Below the pieces are notes generated by a model, which worked only from the letters and a program-made list of their open reading frames with translations, was not told where the DNA came from and made no database searches. Positions 39,551-48,428 of a stretch of 62,537 nucleotides of DNA are shown piece after piece. The DNA comes from Methylococcaceae bacterium (GTDB lineage Bacteria; Pseudomonadota; Gammaproteobacteria; Methylococcales; Methylomonadaceae): positions 1 to 62,537 of the forward strand of contig SPJM01000345.1 of assembly GCA_006844585.1 (NCBI GenBank). The letters are read 5' to 3'. The position numbers were made by a program, and so were the translations under genes. Position 1 is the stretch's first letter. The number at the start of each line of letters is the position of its first letter.

Positions 39551-40690
39551 ATGGCGATTTCTGATCATTTAACTATTCATACTGTCTCATCCGATGCTAA
39601 AAAGTTTCATTTTGAATGTATAGGCTCTATCGATATCAATGCGGAAAAAGAACTACAGATTCTGCAGCAAGTACCCGAACAAGTTCATGTGGTGCTCGAT
39701 TTTAAACAAATCGAACGGGTTAATTCCATGGGCTTATCTTTATTATTGAAGATTTTTGAAGATTGGGAGCAGCGAAAAATCACCCTGGAAGTGAAAAACC
39801 TGAACCGCATGGTCAGCATGTTATTTAAAATTACCGGCTTAGGACGCTTTGTAAATAACGAAAAAAATAGTAAAAATAAAGCAATAAATCCTCAGATGCC
39901 GATTCACGCCAATCGCAAAAAAATTGTTGCTTCCACCAAACCGCAACAAAAAAATGAAAAAAATAAACTAAATTTTGTCGCCAGTTTGCAATCCGGTCAA
40001 CAACTTACCGGTTGGTATTTATTAAACACCTATTTGCAAAGGAATCTGCAAAAAGCTATTCACTTTGAGCAGTTACAAGATGTCAACAATGACCACGAGA
40101 TAGATCTGTTATTTGCCAAGCCCTTCGAATCTTGCGAAATGATTCTGAACAAACGCTTCGTGCCGGTGTTGAGGCCGCAGGCTGAAGCGGATGAAGTGGT
40201 GATTATTTCACGGATAGATGATAAAAGAAGTTTGCCCGAATTTACCGGCTGCTCGGTTGTCACCGCCAGCGAACAAAGTTTTGTCTATATATTAGGCCGT
40301 TTTCTCTGTGATGAAACCGGCATAGATTCCTCACAATTTCAATTTCAATTTTCAGGCAATGAAATTAAATCATTACAAATGCTGCTTAAAAAGAAAGTGG
40401 ATTTGCTATTCATGCTGAAAAAAACTTATGAGGGATTATCCTCGTTTAGTAAAAAAGGCATCAAAGTGCTGGATGAAAGCGCCACTGATTTTGCCTTTCA
40501 TTTTTTTTCCGTCGCACCGCATTTATCTGAAAAAGTCGCAGAGTTTAAAGACGTTTTAAGCAATATGCGAAATCAGGAAAACGGCGCAAAAATTTTGGAG
40601 GATATCGTTATTGAAGATTGGTGCAATGTTGAAAAAGGGGAGCTGGATATGATGATGATGGTTTTTGAACGTTATAACAGTCGGAATTAA
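39551..40690 (+). CDS. STAS domain fused to PhnD-like substrate-binding domain
   Basis: Likely anti-sigma-factor-antagonist partner of the preceding phosphatase/kinase. Seen: an N-terminal STAS domain (residues 5-100) with FKQIERVNSMGLSLLLKIFE; the Ser in VNSMG sits where RsbV/SpoIIAA are phosphorylated. A Lys/Gln/Asn-rich linker (105-137) follows, then a domain (138-375) resembling periplasmic phosphonate-binding PhnD proteins: SLPEFTGCSVVTASEQSF, FSGNEIKSLQMLLKKKVD and a C-terminal LEDIVIEDW. No signal peptide is present, so this binding domain would be cytoplasmic. Start ATG 39551 directly after the sensor stop; an ATG at 39527 overlaps that gene. Confidence 0.7.
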   Translation: MAISDHLTIHTVSSDAKKFHFECIGSIDINAEKELQILQQVPEQVHVVLDFKQIERVNSMGLSLLLKIFEDWEQRKITLEVKNLNRMVSMLFKITGLGRFVNNEKNSKNKAINPQMPIHANRKKIVASTKPQQKNEKNKLNFVASLQSGQQLTGWYLLNTYLQRNLQKAIHFEQLQDVNNDHEIDLLFAKPFESCEMILNKRFVPVLRPQAEADEVVIISRIDDKRSLPEFTGCSVVTASEQSFVYILGRFLCDETGIDSSQFQFQFSGNEIKSLQMLLKKKVDLLFMLKKTYEGLSSFSKKGIKVLDESATDFAFHFFSVAPHLSEKVAEFKDVLSNMRNQENGAKILEDIVIEDWCNVEKGELDMMMMVFERYNSRN

Positions 40691-40772
40691 TAGAAAATCA
40701 CATCACCTTCTTATGTAACTGTTCGCTTGGTATTAATTCACTGGGTGTAAGGTATTGATTGAAAAAAATTAA

Positions 40773-40801
40773 TTTACAAATGTCTTAAAAAGCAATATAG
40801 T
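40773..40801 (+). promoter_or_regulatory. Sigma-70 promoter for the polyamine operon
   Basis: TTTACA (40773-40778) and TATAGT (40796-40801) are separated by 17 bases, 43 bases before the speA ATG. Confidence 0.6.
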
Positions 40802-40804
40802 TCG

Positions 40805-40828
40805 CTGTTTTTTTCCTCTAAAAAACAG
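40805..40828 (+). promoter_or_regulatory. Leader hairpin before speA
   Basis: CTGTTTTTT pairs with AAAAAACAG around a short loop just inside the predicted transcript start. The 3' side overlaps the AGGA (40827-40830) that precedes the speA ATG by 14 bases, so pairing could limit ribosome access. Seen only as a pairing; no regulator is implied. Confidence 0.35.
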
Positions 40829-40844
40829 GATATTATTAAGCTAT

Positions 40845-42785
40845 ATGACAGGTATTTTTTCGGCTGATTTCGAAGCAGTAGACGAATCTGAATGGCGTTC
40901 GAGTCATGGCGCTGAACTCTACGGCGTAAATGAGTGGGGGTTGGAATATTTTTCCGTTAATCCGCAGGGAGAATTGCTGGCATGCGTTGAAAACGGTTCA
41001 GGAAAAGTTTCAGCGCCTATCATAGAAATTGTCGAAGGCATGAAACAGCGCGGTTTGGAAATGCCGGCGATATTGCGTATTGAAAACCTGCTGGATCACC
41101 GCATCAAAAAACTGAATGAGGCTTTTGCTTCGGCGATTAACAAGCTTGCTTATCAAAATCATTATCGCGGCGTTTTCCCCATCAAGGTCAATCAACAATG
41201 CCACGTTATTGAAGAAATCGCTCAATACGGCCGACATTATCATCATGGTTTAGAGGCCGGTAGTAAAGCGGAGTTAATTATCGCTTTATCGCAATTACCC
41301 AGCGATGACGGTTTAATCATATGTAATGGTTATAAAGACGCCGCTTTTATCGATTTAGGCTTATATGCCCGGCAAATGGGCATCTCTTGTTTCTTTGTGT
41401 TGGAAACCCCGACCGAACTACCGATTATTTTGGAAAGAACCCATCAATTGGGCATTGAACCTTTGTTGGGCGTTCGACTTAAACCAGCGTCGATGGTGGA
41501 GGGGCATTGGAATGAAAACAGCGGCGATCGTTCTATTTTTGGTTTATCCACCAATGCATTATTAGAAGTTGTTGATCAGTTAAAAGCAGCGGATATGCTG
41601 CACTGTTTACAAATGTTGCATTGCCATTTGGGTTCGCAAATTCCGAATATTCGCAATATCCGCAGCGGTGTATCAGAGGCCTGTCAGTTCTACGCGGGCT
41701 TGATTGCCGAAGGCGCACCGTTGGGCTATTTCGATTTAGGCGGCGGCTTAGCGGTGGATTATGAAGGCAATCAAACCAACAGCGCTCACAGTATGAATTA
41801 CCAGTTAGATGAATACTGCGTTAATATCGTGGAAACTATTCAGGAAGGTCTGGATCCTTTAGGCATTGCTCATCCAGTGATTATTACTGAATCGGGTAGG
41901 GCGTTAGTCGCTTATTCCTCAATGCTGTTGTTTAATGTGCTGAATGTGCGAGAACATAAGCCTGGCTCCTTGCCGGCTGAATTACCCGAAGACAGCCATG
42001 ATTTATTGATCAATTTGCTTTCAGTATTGAAAACGCTGAACGAAAATAATTTACAAGAGTGTTATAACGATTCTTTATATTATCGCGATGAAATCCGCGA
42101 ACTGTTTCACCGCGGGCAGGCGACGCTGAGAGAACGCGCATTAGCTGAAAATATCACCTTGGCGGTTTTGGACAAAATTGCTGAATTATTGCCTCAAGCC
42201 AAACGCTTTTCGCCGGAATTGGAAAACTTGCCGGAGCTATTAACTGATATTTACTATGGTAATTTCAGTTTATTTCAATCGTTGCCGGATATTTGGGCTT
42301 TGGATCAGGTTTTTCCGATAATGCCGATTCATAGACTGAACGAAAAACCGACCCGTGATGCTGTTATCGCTGATATTACTTGTGATTGTGATGGCAAAAT
42401 CGATCGTTTTTCCAGGCCGGACGGCATTCAACGCACCTTGAAACTCCATCCTCTATTGGAAAATCAAGAATATTATTTGGGCGTTTTTTTGATTGGCGCT
42501 TATCAAGAAACCCTGGGCGATTTGCATAATTTATTCGGTGATACTAATGTGGTCAGCGTTCATATTAACGCTGATGGCGGCTTTGATTTTGTAAAAGAAT
42601 TTCATGGCGATAGCATTGCCGATGTGCTCAGTTATGTGGAATACGATACCAAATATATGCAGGAACGTTTTCGCAGAACCGCTGAAAAGGCGGTGCGTGA
42701 AGGTAAAATCAGCGTTGAAATGCGGCAAAAGATGTTGCTGGCATTTCGTGAAAACCTGCAAGGTTCAACCTATTTTGAAAAATAG
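40845..42785 (+). CDS. speA: Biosynthetic arginine decarboxylase
   Basis: PLP enzyme converting arginine to agmatine, the first step to putrescine. Seen: alanine-racemase-like barrel with the PLP-lysine motif YRGVFPIKVNQQCHVIEEI near residues 106-124, HGLEAGSKAELIIAL near 132-146, LHCHLGSQIPNIRNI near 263-277, YFDLGGGLAVDYEGNQT near 295-311, and the C-terminal CDCDGKIDRF motif near 517. Length 646 is normal. It is followed 12 bases later by the carboxynorspermidine synthase gene, with nspC and speB beyond. Confidence 0.95.
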   Translation: MTGIFSADFEAVDESEWRSSHGAELYGVNEWGLEYFSVNPQGELLACVENGSGKVSAPIIEIVEGMKQRGLEMPAILRIENLLDHRIKKLNEAFASAINKLAYQNHYRGVFPIKVNQQCHVIEEIAQYGRHYHHGLEAGSKAELIIALSQLPSDDGLIICNGYKDAAFIDLGLYARQMGISCFFVLETPTELPIILERTHQLGIEPLLGVRLKPASMVEGHWNENSGDRSIFGLSTNALLEVVDQLKAADMLHCLQMLHCHLGSQIPNIRNIRSGVSEACQFYAGLIAEGAPLGYFDLGGGLAVDYEGNQTNSAHSMNYQLDEYCVNIVETIQEGLDPLGIAHPVIITESGRALVAYSSMLLFNVLNVREHKPGSLPAELPEDSHDLLINLLSVLKTLNENNLQECYNDSLYYRDEIRELFHRGQATLRERALAENITLAVLDKIAELLPQAKRFSPELENLPELLTDIYYGNFSLFQSLPDIWALDQVFPIMPIHRLNEKPTRDAVIADITCDCDGKIDRFSRPDGIQRTLKLHPLLENQEYYLGVFLIGAYQETLGDLHNLFGDTNVVSVHINADGGFDFVKEFHGDSIADVLSYVEYDTKYMQERFRRTAEKAVREGKISVEMRQKMLLAFRENLQGSTYFEK

Positions 42786-42797
42786 ATAACAGAAAAT

Positions 42798-43994
42798 ATG
42801 TCTAAAGTAATGATTATTGGCGCCGGTGGCGTTGGCGGCGTGGTTGCCCATAAATGCGCACAACTGCCGGAAGTGTTTAGCGAAATTATGCTGGCCAGTC
42901 GCACCGAATCCAAATGTAAAGCTATCGCCGAGCAATTAAATAGACCGATCCGCACCGCCCAAGTGGATGCCGATAACGTCCCTGAATTGACGGCTTTATT
43001 AAAAAAAGAAACGCCGGACTTGGTCATCAATGTCGCCTTGCCTTATCAAGACCTGAGCATTATGGACGCCTGTCTGGCTGCCGGGGTGGATTACATGGAT
43101 ACAGCGAATTACGAACCTTTGGAAACCGCAAAATTCGAATATTCGTGGCAATGGGCGTACCAGGATAAATTTCAACAAGCCGGTTTGACGGCCCTGTTAG
43201 GCAGCGGTTTCGATCCCGGCGCGACCAATGTGTTTACCGCCTATGTCGCTAAACACTATTTCGATGAAATTCATGAGTTGGATATTATTGATGTTAACGG
43301 CGGCGATCACGGCTACCCGTTCGCCACTAATTTTAACCCGGAAATCAACATTCGCGAAGTAAGCGCTGAATGTAGGCATTGGGAAAACGGCGAATTTGTA
43401 AGCACGCCGCCGATGTCTAAAAAAGCCACGTTTACCTGCCCGGAAAATGTCGGAACGTATAATATCTACCGAATGTACCATGAAGAGCTGGAATCGTTAA
43501 GTAAGCACTTTCCAAGCTTGAAACGCGCTCAATTCTGGATGAGTTTTTCAGATAATTATTTAAAGCACCTGGAAGTGCTCGGCAATGTTGGCATGACGGG
43601 CATAGAAGCAATTGAATATAAGGGCCAACAAATCGTCCCCATTCAATTATTGGCGCATTTACTGCCTGATCCTGCCTCGCTTGGTCCCAGAACAAAAGGG
43701 AATACTTGTATCGGCTGCGTGGTGCGCGGTGTGAAAGACGATAAGGAAAAGATTGTTTATATTTACAATATTAAAGATCATCAGGATTGTTACAAAGAAG
43801 TGCAGTCGCAGGCCATTTCCTATACCACCGGCGTACCGGCAATGATCGGCGCTAAAATGATTTTACAAGGCCATTGGAAAAAAGCGGGGGTTTGGAATAT
43901 CGAACAATTTGATCCTGACCCGTTCATGGAAGATATGAATCGTTATGGCTTGCCCTGGAAAGTGATCGAATTGGATACATTTAGTCTGCTCTGA
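42798..43994 (+). CDS. Carboxynorspermidine/carboxyspermidine synthase (saccharopine dehydrogenase fold)
   Basis: NADPH-dependent reductive condensation of aspartate semialdehyde with a diamine to give carboxy(nor)spermidine. Seen: Rossmann motif IIGAGGVGGVVAHKCAQ near residues 5-21, NVALPYQDLSIMDACLAAGV near 73-92, YMDTANYEP near 94-102, GSGFDPGATNVFTAYVAK near 134-151. Length 398 is typical. The stop codon overlaps the ATG of nspC, which catalyses the next step, so the function is well supported by context. With SpeA and SpeB in the same operon, putrescine is the probable diamine and spermidine the product. Confidence 0.92.
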   Translation: MSKVMIIGAGGVGGVVAHKCAQLPEVFSEIMLASRTESKCKAIAEQLNRPIRTAQVDADNVPELTALLKKETPDLVINVALPYQDLSIMDACLAAGVDYMDTANYEPLETAKFEYSWQWAYQDKFQQAGLTALLGSGFDPGATNVFTAYVAKHYFDEIHELDIIDVNGGDHGYPFATNFNPEINIREVSAECRHWENGEFVSTPPMSKKATFTCPENVGTYNIYRMYHEELESLSKHFPSLKRAQFWMSFSDNYLKHLEVLGNVGMTGIEAIEYKGQQIVPIQLLAHLLPDPASLGPRTKGNTCIGCVVRGVKDDKEKIVYIYNIKDHQDCYKEVQSQAISYTTGVPAMIGAKMILQGHWKKAGVWNIEQFDPDPFMEDMNRYGLPWKVIELDTFSLL

Positions 43995-45160
43995 TGCAGT
44001 TCACTGATTTTTCAAAACTGGACTTGGCTAGATTGCCTAGTCCTTGTTTTGTCGTTGATGAAGCGGCGGTAGAGCGCAATCTCAAAATATTAGCCAATGT
44101 TAGTGAACGTAGCGGCGCCAAAATCCTATCGGCGCTTAAAGCTTTCTCACTTTGGCATTTGGCGCCGTTGGTTTCCGAATATTTAGACGGAAGCTGCGCC
44201 AGCGGCTTACATGAAGCCAAATTAGGGCGTGAATATTACGGCGGTGAAGTCCATGTTTTTTCCGCCGCCTATCCACAATCGGATCTAAAAGAAATACTGA
44301 CGTTTGCCGATCATATTGTTTTTAATTCCTGCGCCCAATGGCGCCGCTTCCAGCCTATGATTAAGCAGGCCTTGTTGCTTAGACCTGAAATTGAATTCGG
44401 CTTACGGGTGAACCCTGAACATTCGGAAGGCGCGGTAGCGATTTATGATCCCTGTGCGCCCGGATCGCGTTTAGGCATTCCCTTATCGCAACTGGATGAA
44501 GACTGTTTAGACGGCATCAGCGGCCTGCATTTTCATACCTTATGCGAACAAGGTTTTGCGCCGCTGCAGCGAACTTTAGCGGTATTTGAACAAAAATTCG
44601 GGCATTTAATTGACGGCATGTCCTGGATAAATTTCGGCGGCGGCCATCATATTACCGCGCCGGATTACGACACCGAGGCCTTAATAAAATTAATTAAACA
44701 ATTCACCGCGAAATATAATGTTCAAGTTTACCTGGAACCCGGCGAGGCTATAGCCATCGGCACAGGCGTATTAGTCAGTGAGGTTTTGGATATTGTTCGG
44801 AATCAACTGGATTTAGCGATACTGGACACATCAGCGACCTGTCATATGCCGGATGTTTTGGAAATGCCTTATCGGCCTGACATTAGCGGTTCAGATGGAC
44901 CTGGAAAATTGGCCTATACTTATCGTCTAGGAGGGCTAAGCTGTTTGGCGGGCGATGTCATCGGGGATTACAGTTTTAAACAACCATTGAGAGTAGGGCA
45001 GCGCATTATCTTTGAAGATATGAGCCATTATACGATGGTTAAAACGACGACATTTAATGGTGTTCGGTTGCCCGCGATAGCGATATGGAATTCGGCAACG
45101 GAGGCATTGAAAGTGATTAAGGAGTTTGCTTATTCAGATTTTAAAAACCGGTTGTCATGA
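43994..45160 (+). CDS. nspC: Carboxynorspermidine decarboxylase
   Basis: PLP-dependent decarboxylase of the alanine-racemase fold that finishes the carboxy(nor)spermidine route. Seen: LPSPCFVVDEAAVERNL near residues 11-27, AKILSALKAFSLWHL near 41-55 carrying the PLP lysine, HFHTLCEQGFAPLQRTL near 180-196, WINFGGGHHIT near 211-221, YLEPGEAIAIGTGVLV near 243-258 and the catalytic-Cys region SCLAGDVIGDYSF near 313-325. Length 388. Overlaps genes on both sides by 1-4 bases. Confidence 0.93.
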   Translation: MQFTDFSKLDLARLPSPCFVVDEAAVERNLKILANVSERSGAKILSALKAFSLWHLAPLVSEYLDGSCASGLHEAKLGREYYGGEVHVFSAAYPQSDLKEILTFADHIVFNSCAQWRRFQPMIKQALLLRPEIEFGLRVNPEHSEGAVAIYDPCAPGSRLGIPLSQLDEDCLDGISGLHFHTLCEQGFAPLQRTLAVFEQKFGHLIDGMSWINFGGGHHITAPDYDTEALIKLIKQFTAKYNVQVYLEPGEAIAIGTGVLVSEVLDIVRNQLDLAILDTSATCHMPDVLEMPYRPDISGSDGPGKLAYTYRLGGLSCLAGDVIGDYSFKQPLRVGQRIIFEDMSHYTMVKTTTFNGVRLPAIAIWNSATEALKVIKEFAYSDFKNRLS

Positions 45161-46032
45161 TGAAAGACAAATTGCATTACCCGATTTTTTTAGGTTCAGA
45201 AATTCAACAGCCGAATCCTGAACAGGCATTATTCCATTTATTGCCGGTCCCTTATGAAAAAACCGTGTCTTATGGCGGCGGAACGGCAATGGGACCATCG
45301 GCTATATTACAAGCATCCTGGCAATTAGAACAATGGGACGGACAAAGTAAGCCCTCTGATGAGGGCATCTACACCCACAAGCAAATTGACTGTTTAGCAA
45401 GTGATGAACAAGTCCTCGAAAGCATCGCCAAGGCGACCGCGAATATCATTAAATATCAAGCCAAGCCGGTAACTTTAGGCGGTGAGCACACTGTTACTTA
45501 TGGCGTCGTCAAAGGTTTGCTGCAAGCGGGCATTAAAAACTTCGGCGTTGTCCAAATTGACGCCCATGCCGATTTACGCGAAGCCTTTGAAGGCGACCCG
45601 CTCAGCCATGCCTGCGTCATGAAGCGAATCGTCGATTTAGACATTCCGCTTTATCAACTCGGCGTTAGAGCTTATTGCGAAGAGGAAATAAGGCATCGAA
45701 AACAACACCAAGTCTATCATCAAGATGCAGATGTGTTGGTTCCAAATCGAGTTCAATCCATCCAATTACCGGATTCATTTCCGGAAAAAGTCTATTTTAC
45801 CTTGGATATAGACGGCATTGATCCTGCAATATTTCCTTCAACCGGCACCCCCGTCCCAGGTGGGTTAGGTTGGTATCAAACTCTCAATTTATTTGAATCA
45901 GTCGCCAAACAACGGCAAATTATCGGTTTTGATATTACGGAATTTGCGCCGATTAAAGGTTTTCATGCTTATGATTTTGCTGCTGCGTTGTTGGTTTATA
46001 AAATGATGGGGATTGTGCAGCGGGGGGGTTAA
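45157..46032 (+). CDS. speB: Agmatinase
   Basis: Binuclear-Mn ureohydrolase converting agmatine to putrescine and urea. Seen: LGGEHTVTYGVVKGL near residues 107-121, the metal motif VQIDAHADLREAFEGDPLSHACVM near 130-153 (core DAHAD), TLDIDGIDPAIFPSTGTPVPGG near 209-230 (core DIDGIDP), and FDITEFAPIKG near 265. Length 291. The gene starts in an ATGATG overlapping the nspC stop; either ATG could be used. Completes an arginine-to-spermidine operon. Confidence 0.93.
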   Translation: MMKDKLHYPIFLGSEIQQPNPEQALFHLLPVPYEKTVSYGGGTAMGPSAILQASWQLEQWDGQSKPSDEGIYTHKQIDCLASDEQVLESIAKATANIIKYQAKPVTLGGEHTVTYGVVKGLLQAGIKNFGVVQIDAHADLREAFEGDPLSHACVMKRIVDLDIPLYQLGVRAYCEEEIRHRKQHQVYHQDADVLVPNRVQSIQLPDSFPEKVYFTLDIDGIDPAIFPSTGTPVPGGLGWYQTLNLFESVAKQRQIIGFDITEFAPIKGFHAYDFAAALLVYKMMGIVQRGG

Positions 46033-46110
46033 AAAAAGTAACTACTCAGCGTATTTTGACATTTAATATCAGTCACTTACTCCAGAAGACGCCGTAAATA
46101 CATCCATAAA

Positions 46111-46764
46111 TTATTTTACCGAATTATTTCGGGTCAGACACTGTTTTAGCAATGCATTAAAAGTTGTTGATAAATTATCTACAAACTTATCCTTTGAAGT
46201 TTCAAGCGGCAATTGCTCTCCAATAATAACATCACAATTAAAGGGAACAAATAATGCTTCCCCGCGCGGTAGTGATTTGCCTAAGCCATGCATGACTAAC
46301 GGCACTACTCGCGTATCTTTCCGGTCATTGATTAGATGAAATATTCCACTCTTAATTCGCCCCATCTCTTCCGGGACGCCGCGAGTTCCTTCAGGGAATA
46401 TTATCAGAATATTGCCTTTATCCAGCGCTGCATGGCAAGTTTGGAATAATTTATCTTTGCTGATAAAACGAGGTTTTCTTGCTAAGGGAATAATATCGAT
46501 ACAATTTAATGACAACCATTTTAAAATCGGGTTTGATAGAAAATAATCAGCCGCCGCCACTGGTCTTATATTATGTAATATCGACAAAGGAAAGAGACTC
46601 ATTAAAACCAATGTATCAAGATGGCTATTATGATTTGCAACAATGATTGTCGGCCCGGAGAGCGGTAAATTTCTTTTTCCTCTGATATTGAGTCCGATCA
46701 CAATAAACACAATCGGCCTGATTAATAATAAAAAAAATAAAATTTTTAAGATTCGCTTCGGCAT
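46111..46764 (-). CDS. plsC: 1-acyl-sn-glycerol-3-phosphate acyltransferase
   Basis: Membrane acyltransferase making phosphatidic acid. Seen: an N-terminal hydrophobic helix (about residues 6-26), the catalytic NHNSHLD motif near 45-51 (H-x4-D), and the substrate motif FPEGTRGVPEEMGRIKSG near 124-141. Length 217. Last of eight co-directional lipid genes; it starts directly after the cdsA-like stop. It may be one of several PlsC paralogues in the genome, so symbol use is by family. Confidence 0.87.
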   Translation of the reverse strand: MPKRILKILFFLLLIRPIVFIVIGLNIRGKRNLPLSGPTIIVANHNSHLDTLVLMSLFPLSILHNIRPVAAADYFLSNPILKWLSLNCIDIIPLARKPRFISKDKLFQTCHAALDKGNILIIFPEGTRGVPEEMGRIKSGIFHLINDRKDTRVVPLVMHGLGKSLPRGEALFVPFNCDVIIGEQLPLETSKDKFVDNLSTTFNALLKQCLTRNNSVK

Positions 46765-47700
46765 TTAAAAAACCACATAATGGATGTAGTGAAAAAAAAC
46801 CGGCGAAACAAATATTAAGCTATCCAGCCTATCTAATATACCGCCATGTCCGGGTATGAGTGTGCCGCTATCTTTTATTTCGAGGTCGCGTTTTACTGAT
46901 GATATAACGACATCACCAAAAAAACCACAGATACTGATGAGCAAACCCGCAAAATAGCCTTCATTTGCTGAAAGCGGTGTCAGAAAAGAAGCGAAATTGC
47001 CTGATATTAAAGTAATGGTCAATACGCCGCCGATAAACCCTTCCAATGTTTTATTTGGACTGACCTTGGGAATAATAGGGCGCCTGCCTAAGCTCTTTCC
47101 CCAAATATATTGGGCGACATCATTGAGCTGAGTCATGGAAATGAGAAAAATTACCAAGCCAATATTGCCCGCATCTAAATTCTTAACGGGCAAAACCAAT
47201 AAATAAGCAATATGACTTAAACAAAAGACTGTCAGCATAACCCCCCAATGTGTAATGCCGATTGCCCGAATAAAACCTTTTGTTTCACCAATCAAAACCA
47301 TTCTTACCGGTAAAAATAAAAATAAATAGATTGGGATAAAAATAATAAACATGCCATACCACTCAATACTGACCCAATAATATTGAATAGGGATGGCAAG
47401 ATAAGACCAAAAAATCACCCGCCTATCCGCTAGTCGAGTTGGAACTATCGAGAAGAATTCTTTCAAAGCCAGAAAGCTGATAAATCCGAACAGTATAATA
47501 GCGGTCGTTCGACTAATAATGAGACAGGAAAATAGAAAGGATACCATCCACCACCAGGATTGAATACGTTGCCGCAATTCAGTGAAATCACTTTTCGGGT
47601 TTTTCTTAGCAAGAAATATTCGACTTAACGAAGCTGTCATCAATAAGAAAAAAATAACCAAAATGCTATAGAAAGCGTTTTGCGGGACATCAAATATCAT
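46765..47700 (-). CDS. cdsA: Phosphatidate cytidylyltransferase
   Basis: Polytopic membrane enzyme forming CDP-diacylglycerol from CTP and phosphatidate. Seen: about eight hydrophobic segments, WGKSLGRRPIIPKVSPNKTLEG near residues 200-221 (core SPNKTLEGFIGG), and the C-terminal CDS signature VKRDLEIKDSGTLIPGHGGILDRLDS near 268-293 (key residues S-x-x-K-R-D...PGHGG-x-x-DR-x-D). Length 311. Sits between plsC and a CDP-alcohol transferase gene, which use its substrate and product. A second, housekeeping cdsA near other lipid genes would be expected elsewhere. Confidence 0.9.
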   Translation of the reverse strand: MIFDVPQNAFYSILVIFFLLMTASLSRIFLAKKNPKSDFTELRQRIQSWWWMVSFLFSCLIISRTTAIILFGFISFLALKEFFSIVPTRLADRRVIFWSYLAIPIQYYWVSIEWYGMFIIFIPIYLFLFLPVRMVLIGETKGFIRAIGITHWGVMLTVFCLSHIAYLLVLPVKNLDAGNIGLVIFLISMTQLNDVAQYIWGKSLGRRPIIPKVSPNKTLEGFIGGVLTITLISGNFASFLTPLSANEGYFAGLLISICGFFGDVVISSVKRDLEIKDSGTLIPGHGGILDRLDSLIFVSPVFFHYIHYVVF

Positions 47701-48347
47701 TATGATTCCAGATAATGATAGGCGGAAAGCACTCTTTTAATGCAAGTGATAACGCAGCCAAATATGATCAAAATAAGCGCTATCAGCAGAGAATATTGGT
47801 TGTTCCGGATTGTGTTTTCCAATGCCGCTAGCAGACAGGCTATTGTCAACAAAGCCATTCGGTGTTGTTTCGCCATTGGTCCTTGAAAATCAACAGGAGC
47901 GCCAATACTTGCGCTCAAGGTTCTCACATATGCGGTCATCACTGCGAACAAAGCCGCGCACCAGCCCAGTTCATGTCCCCAGGTAATCGTATTGATCGCA
48001 TATCCGCTTGCCACTAAAATTAATGGGTCGGCAATGCGATCAGGAATATCATTGAAAAGCTCGCCTGATGGGGTGCTTTTTCCTCCTTCAATCGCTACCA
48101 TGCCATCGAATAAATTACATAACAAACGCATCTGAATAAAGAGGGCGGCGAGGAGTAATAACCACCCTTTGTTTGTGTTTTCGCTATATCCGAAACAAAA
48201 TAAACACAGAGCAGATAAAAAAGCAAAAAAGATACTCGCGATGGAAATCTGGTTTGGAGTCACGTTTTTCCGGCTCAAAAACTGAGCCGTCTTTTTTGCT
48301 AAATTTATATTTCTTACCTTCAGTGGTCGTCTTGCTTCTTGGCTCAT
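47700..48347 (-). CDS. CDP-alcohol phosphatidyltransferase family protein
   Basis: Integral membrane phosphotransferase that would move a phosphatidyl or similar group from CDP-diacylglycerol to an alcohol. Seen: four to six hydrophobic segments and a variant active-site motif in LLCNLFDGMVAIEGGKSTPSG and ELFNDIPDRIADP (about residues 78-108). Compared with the canonical D-x2-D-G-x2-A-R...G-x3-D-x3-D, the first Asp is Asn and the Arg is Ile, so donor or acceptor use may differ. Length 215. Translationally coupled to the cdsA-like gene. Confidence 0.8.
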   Translation of the reverse strand: MSQEARRPLKVRNINLAKKTAQFLSRKNVTPNQISIASIFFAFLSALCLFCFGYSENTNKGWLLLLAALFIQMRLLCNLFDGMVAIEGGKSTPSGELFNDIPDRIADPLILVASGYAINTITWGHELGWCAALFAVMTAYVRTLSASIGAPVDFQGPMAKQHRMALLTIACLLAALENTIRNNQYSLLIALILIIFGCVITCIKRVLSAYHYLES

Positions 48348-48428
48348 ATTTGATCACTCTTTAATCAAAATGGATAACGGGTGCGAATTCATTGCCGCTG
48401 ATTCAAGACGGTCTTTGTAAAGATAAGG

